From: an uncultured Acetatifactor sp.
Lineage (GTDB): Bacteria > Bacillota > Clostridia > Lachnospirales > Lachnospiraceae
Length of the DNA: 20,913 nucleotides
Direction: 5' to 3'
Assembly: GCA_934394515.1 (NCBI GenBank)
Contig: CAKRRU010000034.1
Location: forward strand, 1-20,913
Of the stretch, positions 14,607 to 20,913 are shown piece after piece (position 1 is the stretch's first letter; each line of letters starts with the position of its first letter). Position numbers and translations under genes: made by a program. The notes beneath the pieces were generated by a model. That model had not been told where the DNA came from, searched no databases, and worked only from the letters and a program-made list of their open reading frames with translations.

Positions 14607-15599
14607 TTAATTATCTCTGTAACCTGCCAGGAACTCTACGTACTTACCGGTTCCGATAGCAACTGCCGTCATGGGATCCTCTGCAGTCATGGTATTGATA
14701 CCTGTCTTGGCGGAGATCAGATCCTCCAGACCGCGTAACAGGCTTCCGCCGCCGGTCAGGACGATTCCTCTGTCCGCAATATCCGCTGCCAGCTCGGGCG
14801 GCGTCTTCTCCAGTACGCTGTGGATCGTTTCCACGATCTGCGCAGTGGTCTCGCGCAGTGCTTCCTCGGTCTCCTCGGAAGATACTTTGACAGTCTTCGG
14901 CAGACCGGTCACCAGGTTACGTCCTCTGACATCCATGTAATCCACTTCCGCTCTCTTGTAGCAGGAACCGATCTTGATCTTCAGATCCTCAGCGGTTCTC
15001 TCACCGATGAGCAGATTATGTTTCTTACGCATATAGCGAACAATGGCTTCATCAAAATCATCACCTGCGATCTTGATGGAAGCGCTGACTACGGTACCTC
15101 CCAGGGAGATCACGGCGATATCGGAAGTACCGCCGCCGATATCTACGATCATATTACCGCAGGGCTTGGAAATATCAATTCCCGCACCGATGGCCGCTGC
15201 AATAGGCTCTTCAATAATAGACACCTCTCTGGCACCTGCCTGATAAGTAGCATCCTCTACTGCTTTCTTCTCTACTTCCGTAACTCCGCTGGGTACGCAG
15301 ACCGCAATACGGGGTTTGCGGAAAGTTCTCTTTCCCAGAGCCTTCTGAATAAAATATTTCATCATTTTCTCGGTTACGGTGTAATCGGAGATAACGCCCT
15401 GACGTAAGGGTCTTACCGCTACGATATTGCCGGGTGTTCTTCCCAGCATCAGTCTTGCGTCTTCACCGATGGCTTTGATCTTGTTCGTATCTCTATCAAA
15501 AGCTACAACAGAGGGCTCCTTCAACACGACGCCCTTTCCTCTGATGTATACCAGAATGCTGGCGGTACCTAAATCAATTCCGATATCTGTGCACTGCAT
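14607..15599 (-). CDS. mbl: MreB-family cell-shape protein (Mbl)
   Basis: 330 residues, the normal length of MreB/Mbl. Actin-type ATP sites are present: DIGIDLGTAS (5-14), catalytic glutamates near 130 (IIEEPIAAAIG), DIGGGTSD (153-160) and LTGGGSLLRG (281-290). It forms membrane-bound filaments that direct peptidoglycan synthesis along the side wall. The downstream flhO and flhP genes, as in B. subtilis, favour Mbl over MreB or MreBH, which usually precede mreC or stand apart; no mreC/mreD is here. AAAGGGG lies 9 bases before the ATG. Confidence 0.92.
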   Translation of the reverse strand: MQCTDIGIDLGTASILVYIRGKGVVLKEPSVVAFDRDTNKIKAIGEDARLMLGRTPGNIVAVRPLRQGVISDYTVTEKMMKYFIQKALGKRTFRKPRIAVCVPSGVTEVEKKAVEDATYQAGAREVSIIEEPIAAAIGAGIDISKPCGNMIVDIGGGTSDIAVISLGGTVVSASIKIAGDDFDEAIVRYMRKKHNLLIGERTAEDLKIKIGSCYKRAEVDYMDVRGRNLVTGLPKTVKVSSEETEEALRETTAQIVETIHSVLEKTPPELAADIADRGIVLTGGGSLLRGLEDLISAKTGINTMTAEDPMTAVAIGTGKYVEFLAGYRDN

Positions 15600-15604
15600 T
15601 TTTT

Positions 15605-15710
15605 ATTACCCCTTTCAATGGTATCTATCTATAAGTTTTGACCCTACACGCTATTTTAGTCATATACATCATATTATAACTGAAATTTTTCCATTTTCAT
15701 AGGGGGTAAT
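15605..15710 (-). repeat. Distant complement to the mbl ribosome site
   Basis: In the minus strand ATTACCCC (15710-15703) is complementary to GGGGTAAT (15612-15605), which contains the mbl ribosome site. The -10 candidate of mbl lies between them, so the upstream arm is present only in transcripts reading through from uvrA. Eight perfect pairs over about 90 bases is suggestive but could be chance. Confidence 0.3.
15673..15678 (-). promoter_or_regulatory. Candidate -10 element for the mbl operon
   Basis: A perfect TATAAT lies 74-79 bases before the mbl ATG. The best -35 at 17 bases (TATGAA) is weak. The gap 15600-15727 between uvrA and mbl contains no clear terminator, so read-through from uvrA is possible. 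Confidence 0.4.
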
Positions 15711-15727
15711 TCTTAAAATTTCTATAA

Positions 15728-18592
15728 CTATTTCTGCTTTTTATCCTTCTCCAGCATCTTCTTTACATAATAACCGGTGTAGGATTTTTTCACTTTGATG
15801 ATCTTCTCCGGCGTTCCCTTGGCGATCACGGTGCCGCCGCGGTCTCCGCCTTCCGGTCCCATATCGATGATATAATCCGCAGTCTTGATCACATCCAGAT
15901 TGTGTTCGATGACAACTACGGTATTGCCGCCGTCTGCCAGTCTGTGCAGGATCTCCACCAGTTTGTGCACATCTTCGAAATGCAGTCCGGTAGTAGGCTC
16001 GTCCAGAATATAGATCGTTCTGCCGGTGCTTCTTCTGGAAAGTTCGGTAGCCAGTTTGATACGCTGCGCTTCACCGCCGGACAGGGTAGTGGACGGCTGC
16101 CCCAGCTTCACATAGGAAAGTCCCACGTCATACAAAGTCTCGATCTTCCTGCGAATGTAAGGCACATTTTCAAAGAAAGGAAGTGCCTCTTCCACTGTCA
16201 TGTCCAAGACATCAAAGATACTTTTTCCCTTGTATTTTACATCCAATGTCTCACGGTTGTATCGTTTGCCGCCGCAGACCTCACAGGGGACATAGACATC
16301 CGGCAGGAAGTGCATCTCGATCTTGATAATACCGTCGCCGCCGCAGGCTTCACAGCGGCCGCCCTTGACATTGAAGCTGAATCTTCCCTTGCTGTAGCCC
16401 TTTGCCTTGGCATCCGCCGTCGAGGCAAACAGATCACGGATCAGGTCAAAGACGCCTGTGTAAGTCGCCGGATTAGATCTGGGCGTACGTCCGATGGGCG
16501 ACTGGTCGATATTGATGACCTTGTCCAGCTGTTCCACGCCTTCGATCCCTTTGTGCTTACCGGGGATGCAGCGTGCACGGTTCAGTTCTCTCGCCAGATG
16601 TTTATAGAGAATCTCATTTACCAGAGAGCTTTTTCCGGATCCGGACACGCCGGTGACACAGGTCATTACTCCCAGAGGAATCTCTACATCTACATTTTTC
16701 AGGTTATTTTCCTGTGCGCCCAGTACTTTGATCCAGCCGGTCGGTGTACGTCTGGTCTCCGGCACTGGAATTCTCTTTTTCCCACTGAGGTATTGTCCTG
16801 TAATGGATTCCGGTACCTGCATGATCTCTTCCGCCGTACCGCAGGCAATGACTTCGCCGCCGTGAGAACCTGCTCCCGGTCCGATATCCACGATATAATC
16901 CGCCGCCAGCATGGTATCCTCATCATGTTCTACCACCACCAGGGTATTGCCCAGATCCCGCAGATTCTTCAGGGTATTCAGCAGCTTGTCGTTGTCTCTC
17001 TGGTGCAGGCCGATACTGGGCTCATCCAGAATATAGCACACTCCTACCAGCCCGGAACCAATCTGGGTCGCCAGACGGATACGCTGCGCCTCACCACCGG
17101 ACAAGGTCGCTGTGGCTCTGGCCAGGGACAGGTACTCCAGTCCCACATCCACCAGGAATCCCACTCTGGCGCGGATCTCCTTCAGGACTCTTTCTCCGAT
17201 GAACTGCTGCTGTTTCGTCAGTGTCATGGTATCCAGGAACTTCTGCAGGTCGCGGATAGACATGGAAGTGATCTCGAAAATATTTTTATCGCATACCGTA
17301 ACTGCCAGGGATTCCTTCTTCAGACGCATTCCCTTACACTCTTTACAGGGGGTAATGCGCATAAAGGTCTCGTATTCCTGCTTGGAGCTCTCGGATGCAG
17401 TCTCGCGATAACGGCGTTCCACATTTTTGATCAGTCCTTCAAAGGCCACGGGATACACGCCACTGCCGCGCTGTCCGGTATAATGCACCATAACTTCCTT
17501 ACCATTGGTTCCATGGAGCAGGATATCATGAATCTTCTGCGGGTACTCTTCAAAAGGCGTGTCCAGGTCAAAATGATATTCCTTCGCAAGCGCCTGTAAT
17601 ATAGCATTGGTAAAGCTGGACTTGTCCGCACAGGACTGCCAGCCCATGACCGTGATAGCGCCCTCATTGATACTCAGCCGCTTGTCCGGGATCATCAGAT
17701 CCTCGTCGAACTCCATCTTGTATCCCAGTCCGAAACATACCGGGCAGGCGCCGAACGGATTATTGAAGGAAAAGCTTCTGGGCTCCACTTCACTGACACT
17801 GATGCCGCAGTCCGGGCAGGAAAAGCTCTGGCTGAAGGTCACCGGTTCACCGCCGATGACATCTACGACCAACAGTCCTTCCGCCAGATCCAGTACATTT
17901 TCGATGGAGTCCGTCAGTCTCCGCTGAATGCCGTCCTTAACCACCAGACGATCTACCACGATATCGATATTGTGCTTGATGTTTTTATCCAGTTTAATGT
18001 CTTCCGTCAGTTCATACATGCTGCCGTCAATGCGTACTCTGACATAACCGCTTCTCTTGGCACGCTCCAATACTTTCGCATGCTCTCCCTTACGACCTCT
18101 GACGACCGGAGCCAGCAGCTGGATCTTCGTGCCTTCGCCCATATTCATGATCTGGTCTACCATCTGATCCACAGTCTGTTTGGCGATCTCTCTGCCGCAC
18201 TTCGGGCAATGAGGAATACCGATTCTCGCATACAGCAGACGGAAATAGTCATAGATCTCCGTTACAGTTCCTACAGTAGAACGGGGATTGCGGTTAGTGG
18301 ATTTCTGGTCGATGGAGATTGCGGGAGACAAGCCTTCGATGCTCTCCACGTTAGGTTTCTCCATCTGTCCCAGGAACTGTCGCGCATAGGAAGACAGGGA
18401 TTCCATATAACGTCTCTGTCCTTCGGCGTAAATCGTATCAAATGCCAGAGAAGACTTACCGGAGCCGGACATACCGGTGAGTACCACCAGTTCATTTCTG
18501 GGAATGTCCACATTAATATTTTTCAGATTATGTTCATTGGCACCGCGGATCTTAATATACTCACGCGGACGCATTTTCTTTGCTTCTTCCAT
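15728..18592 (-). CDS. uvrA: UvrA excinuclease ATPase subunit
   Basis: 954 residues, normal for UvrA. Two ABC cassettes are present: Walker A GMSGSGKS (40-47) and GVSGSGKS (648-655), and two LSGGEAQRI signatures (497-505 and 837-845). Two zinc fingers are C259/C262 with C283/C286 and C747/C750 with C770/C773. UvrA finds bulky DNA lesions and loads UvrB. The start at 18592 follows AAAGG by 8 bases; an internal ATG 18 bases later has no site. It lies 14 bases after the last few bases of the uvrB tail plus a short gap (32 bases from the uvrB stop), so it is surely co-transcribed with uvrB. No terminator is evident after it. Confidence 0.98.
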   Translation of the reverse strand: MEEAKKMRPREYIKIRGANEHNLKNINVDIPRNELVVLTGMSGSGKSSLAFDTIYAEGQRRYMESLSSYARQFLGQMEKPNVESIEGLSPAISIDQKSTNRNPRSTVGTVTEIYDYFRLLYARIGIPHCPKCGREIAKQTVDQMVDQIMNMGEGTKIQLLAPVVRGRKGEHAKVLERAKRSGYVRVRIDGSMYELTEDIKLDKNIKHNIDIVVDRLVVKDGIQRRLTDSIENVLDLAEGLLVVDVIGGEPVTFSQSFSCPDCGISVSEVEPRSFSFNNPFGACPVCFGLGYKMEFDEDLMIPDKRLSINEGAITVMGWQSCADKSSFTNAILQALAKEYHFDLDTPFEEYPQKIHDILLHGTNGKEVMVHYTGQRGSGVYPVAFEGLIKNVERRYRETASESSKQEYETFMRITPCKECKGMRLKKESLAVTVCDKNIFEITSMSIRDLQKFLDTMTLTKQQQFIGERVLKEIRARVGFLVDVGLEYLSLARATATLSGGEAQRIRLATQIGSGLVGVCYILDEPSIGLHQRDNDKLLNTLKNLRDLGNTLVVVEHDEDTMLAADYIVDIGPGAGSHGGEVIACGTAEEIMQVPESITGQYLSGKKRIPVPETRRTPTGWIKVLGAQENNLKNVDVEIPLGVMTCVTGVSGSGKSSLVNEILYKHLARELNRARCIPGKHKGIEGVEQLDKVINIDQSPIGRTPRSNPATYTGVFDLIRDLFASTADAKAKGYSKGRFSFNVKGGRCEACGGDGIIKIEMHFLPDVYVPCEVCGGKRYNRETLDVKYKGKSIFDVLDMTVEEALPFFENVPYIRRKIETLYDVGLSYVKLGQPSTTLSGGEAQRIKLATELSRRSTGRTIYILDEPTTGLHFEDVHKLVEILHRLADGGNTVVVIEHNLDVIKTADYIIDMGPEGGDRGGTVIAKGTPEKIIKVKKSYTGYYVKKMLEKDKKQK

Positions 18593-18624
18593 TGTCTTGC
18601 CTTTCTTATTCCATACTTTCCATA

Positions 18625-20610
18625 TTATTCCATATCATTTAACTGTTTCTTAAGCTCCAGCATCTTGTCACGCAGTTCTGCCGCAGCCTCGAAGTTCAGA
18701 TCTGCCGCAGCCTTCTGCATCTTCTTCTGGATCTCGCCGATGAGCTTCTCCAGTTCTTTCTTTGTCATGGATTCCGGATCCTTCTCAAAGCGTACTTCTT
18801 CCTTGGCGATCACCTTGGAGATGCTGATCAGATCCCGGACTGCCTTCTTGATCGTCTGCGGTGTGATGCCGTGTTCTTCGTTATACTTCATCTGGATCTC
18901 ACGACGTCTGTTGGTCTCATCCAGTGCCTCCCGCATAGAATCCGTGATGGTATCCGCGTACATGATCACATGACCTTCCGCATTACGCGCTGCTCGGCCG
19001 ATGGTCTGGATCAGTGATGTTGCACTACGCAGAAATCCTTCCTTATCCGCATCCAAAATCGCTACCAGGGTGATCTCCGGGATATCCAGTCCCTCTCTGA
19101 GCAGATTGATACCTACCAGTACATCGAATACATCCAGTCGCATATCACGGATGATCTGGGCACGTTCCAGCGTGTCAATGTCGGAATGCAGGTATTTTAC
19201 CCGGATGCCGACCTCCTTCATATAATCCGTGAGATCTTCCGCCATACGCTTGGTCAATGTCGTGATCAGCACCTTATGATGCTTCTCCACTTCTTTATTC
19301 ACTTCTCCGATCAGGTCATCGATCTGTCCCTCCACGGGGCGTACCTGTACCTCCGGATCCAACAGACCGGTCGGGCGGATGATCTGCTCTGTCCGCAGCA
19401 GTTCGTGCTCTTTTTCATAATCGGACGGTGTCGCGGATACGAACATCATCTGGTCTATATGAGATTCAAATTCCTCAAAATTCAACGGCCGGTTGTCCAG
19501 CGCAGAGGGCAGACGGAAGCCGTAGTCCACCAGTGTCTGCTTTCGCGAACGGTCTCCGGCATACATGCCGCGGATCTGGGGAATTGTCATATGGGACTCA
19601 TCCACGATGATCAGAAAATCATCCGGGAAGAAATCCAGCAACGTCATGGGCGGTGCCCCTACCGGAAGCCCGTTCAGGTGTCTGGAATAGTTCTCAATAC
19701 CGGAACAAAATCCGGTCTCGCGCAACATTTCAATATCGAAGTTCGTCCGTTCCGCGATACGCTGTGCCTCAATCAGCTTGTCCTCACCCTTGAAGTACTG
19801 CACACGTTCTTTCATCTCTTCTTCGATATTGTCACAGGCTGCCTTGATCTTCTCCTGCGACACTACATAATGGGATGCTGGGAAGATAGCCACATGATTT
19901 AATTCTGCATGTATTTTCCCCGTAAGCGGCTCCACCTCCGCAATCCGGTCGATTTCATCGCCGAAGAATTCTATCCGGATCAGATAATCTCCGCCCTGTG
20001 CCGGGTATACTTCCACCACGTCTCCGCGGACACGGAAAGTCGCGCGCTGGATATCCATATCGTTACGGTTATACTGAATATCAATCAACTCCCGCAGCAC
20101 CTCATCCCGGTCCTTCACCATACCAGGGCGCAGGGATACGATCAAGTCCTGATATTCGTCAGGGCTTCCCAAGCCGTAGATACATGACACGCTGGCCACC
20201 ACTACCACATCTCTGCGCTCCGCCAGGGATGCCGTAGCGGACAGGCGCAGTTTATCAATTTCATCATTGATCGAAGAATCTTTTGCAATATAAGTATCCG
20301 AAGAAGGCACATACGCCTCCGGCTGGTAATAATCATAATAGGATACAAAATATTCCACCGCATTCTCCGGAAAAAACTCCTTCATCTCCCCGTAGAGCTG
20401 ACCTGCCAGCGTCTTGTTATGTGCAATGATCAGCGTCGGCTTGTTCAGTGCCTGGATGACATTCGCCATTGTAAACGTCTTACCCGAACCGGTGACACCG
20501 AGCAGCGTCTCGAACTGATTGCCCTGTTTAAAGCCCTCCACCAGCTCCGCAATGGCCTGCGGCTGATCACCGGTGGGCTGATATTCGGAATGTAATTTGA
20601 AATGATCCAT
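18625..20610 (-). CDS. uvrB: UvrB excinuclease helicase-like subunit
   Basis: 661 residues, normal for UvrB. Walker A is GVTGSGKT (38-45); the beta-hairpin [20 protein letters not shown] (91-110) inserts between DNA strands; DESHMTIPQ follows near 336-344; the carboxyl UVR motif (about 620-655, ending LKKQLNDME) binds UvrC. It verifies damage after UvrA loading. AGGAG precedes the ATG by 7 bases. No strong promoter is visible in 20611-20710; a weak TGTACT-N17-TATACT (20701-20729) overlaps the second terminator. It leads the uvrB-uvrA operon; uvrC is not in the window. Confidence 0.98.
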   Translation of the reverse strand: MDHFKLHSEYQPTGDQPQAIAELVEGFKQGNQFETLLGVTGSGKTFTMANVIQALNKPTLIIAHNKTLAGQLYGEMKEFFPENAVEYFVSYYDYYQPEAYVPSSDTYIAKDSSINDEIDKLRLSATASLAERRDVVVVASVSCIYGLGSPDEYQDLIVSLRPGMVKDRDEVLRELIDIQYNRNDMDIQRATFRVRGDVVEVYPAQGGDYLIRIEFFGDEIDRIAEVEPLTGKIHAELNHVAIFPASHYVVSQEKIKAACDNIEEEMKERVQYFKGEDKLIEAQRIAERTNFDIEMLRETGFCSGIENYSRHLNGLPVGAPPMTLLDFFPDDFLIIVDESHMTIPQIRGMYAGDRSRKQTLVDYGFRLPSALDNRPLNFEEFESHIDQMMFVSATPSDYEKEHELLRTEQIIRPTGLLDPEVQVRPVEGQIDDLIGEVNKEVEKHHKVLITTLTKRMAEDLTDYMKEVGIRVKYLHSDIDTLERAQIIRDMRLDVFDVLVGINLLREGLDIPEITLVAILDADKEGFLRSATSLIQTIGRAARNAEGHVIMYADTITDSMREALDETNRRREIQMKYNEEHGITPQTIKKAVRDLISISKVIAKEEVRFEKDPESMTKKELEKLIGEIQKKMQKAAADLNFEAAAELRDKMLELKKQLNDME

Positions 20611-20710
20611 ATTCCTTCTCCTGATTTTCGCTTCTATCCGTAAAACTCTATCTGTAAAAATAGGAAGTCGCTATCATTTTCTTAGTATGATTACCCGTCT
20701 AGTATATCAT

Positions 20711-20758
20711 TCAAAAATAAAAAAGTACAGAGCAAAATCGAATGTTTGTTCTGTACTT
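20711..20758 (-). terminator. Second rho-independent terminator upstream of uvrB
   Basis: In the minus-strand RNA AAGUACAGAACAAA pairs with UUUGCUCUGUACUU (14 pairs including one wobble), with an 8-base loop, followed by TTTTATTTTTG. It lies about 42 bases beyond the tRNA terminator, so two terminators stand in tandem with no gene that I can see between them. Confidence 0.8.
20739..20752. promoter_or_regulatory. Weak LexA (SOS) box-like sequence
   Basis: The plus strand reads CGAATGTTTGTTCT, compared with the Firmicutes SOS consensus CGAACRNRYGTTYC: ten of thirteen informative positions agree. It lies about 130 bases upstream of uvrB, a typical SOS gene, but falls within the loop and arm of a terminator hairpin, so coincidence is likely. 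Confidence 0.25.
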
Positions 20759-20800
20759 AATTACCGTATTTATTTACGGATCCATCCGTCCGATGATATA

Positions 20801-20833
20801 CAAAAAACCTCAGCAACTAATTTTGCTGAGGTT
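20801..20833 (-). terminator. Rho-independent terminator after tRNA-Gln
   Basis: On the minus strand AACCTCAGCAA pairs perfectly with TTGCTGAGGTT (11 pairs, 6-base loop), followed by TTTT. It begins 8 bases after the tRNA 3' end. Confidence 0.88.
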
Positions 20834-20841
20834 CCTCTTCG

Positions 20842-20913
20842 CAGGGCTACAAGGATTCGAACCTTGAAATGACGGAGTCAGAGTCCGTTGCCTTACCGTT
20901 TGGCGATAGCCCT
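20842..20913 (-). tRNA. tRNA-Gln (anticodon CTG)
   Basis: The 72-base sequence folds as a complete tRNA: acceptor AGGGCTA/TAGCCCT, D arm GCC/GGC, anticodon stem ACGGA/TCCGT with loop CTCTGAC (anticodon CTG), T arm CAAGG/CCTTG with loop TTCGAAT, and discriminator G. No CCA is encoded. The A1-T72 weak first pair is typical of tRNA-Gln. The 5' end falls exactly on the window edge. Confidence 0.92.

Noticed and set aside
15683..15722. AT-only inverted repeat GAAATTTT/AAAATTTC after uvrA as a terminator
   Set aside because: The stem is nearly all A-T with a loop of about 25 bases, and no T tract follows.
15902..17599. Long open frame on the plus strand opposite uvrA (565 codons)
   Set aside because: It lies wholly antisense to the well-conserved uvrA, has composition typical of a mirrored reading frame, and encodes nothing recognisable.
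20687..20872. Plus-strand 61-codon frame crossing both terminators and the tRNA
   Set aside because: It runs through structured non-coding sequence, including the tRNA, and has no family resemblance.

Overview
The window looks like chromosomal core sequence from a motile, low-to-mid GC Gram-positive anaerobe, most likely a Lachnospiraceae-type Clostridium (Roseburia/Butyrivibrio-like). The reasons are: strong AGGAGG-type ribosome sites, the cdaA-cdaR-glmM c-di-AMP operon, the mbl-flhO-flhP order known from Bacillus, an HPr with both His15 and Ser46, and RecD2 in place of a RecBCD-type RecD. The genus is an inference. Every supported gene lies on the minus strand, so the biological reading order runs from high to low coordinates. 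There is no mobile element, rRNA or CRISPR array.

Reading in transcription order: a tRNA-Gln(CTG) sits at the right edge, followed by its own terminator and a second terminator hairpin. Then come uvrB and uvrA (nucleotide excision repair), 14 bp short of being contiguous with a weak promoter-like region in front. Next is a shape/motility block, mbl - flhO (flgF-type) - flhP (flgG-type) - flgJ (rod-cap domain only). It has a textbook sigma-28 (SigD/FliA) promoter between flhO and flhP and ends in a strong terminator.

The next block is an eight-gene tight run without internal terminators: recD2 - comFC - yvyF-like zinc protein - 128-aa membrane protein - 390-aa membrane protein - cdaA - cdaR - glmM. 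It joins DNA repair/uptake-type genes to c-di-AMP synthesis and the first committed enzyme of amino-sugar/cell-wall precursor supply. Its two membrane proteins are not recognised and are the most interesting unknowns in the window.

ptsH (HPr) follows with its own good promoter and terminator. Then comes a separate transcription unit: a CPBP (CAAX-type) membrane protease, an acyl-ACP thioesterase, cvfB (S1 RNA-binding protein, GTG start) and a 63-aa YjfB-like putative motility protein, ending in a terminator. At the left edge only the first 16 codons of another gene are present, behind an approximately 120-nt leader.

Most of the window is ordinary core genome. Items worth a second look are the sigma-28 promoter, the two unknown membrane proteins in the c-di-AMP operon (one with an RPAGQ heptad tail), a LexA-like box inside a terminator upstream of uvrB, and an anti-ribosome-site repeat upstream of mbl. 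I found no convincing entirely new system.
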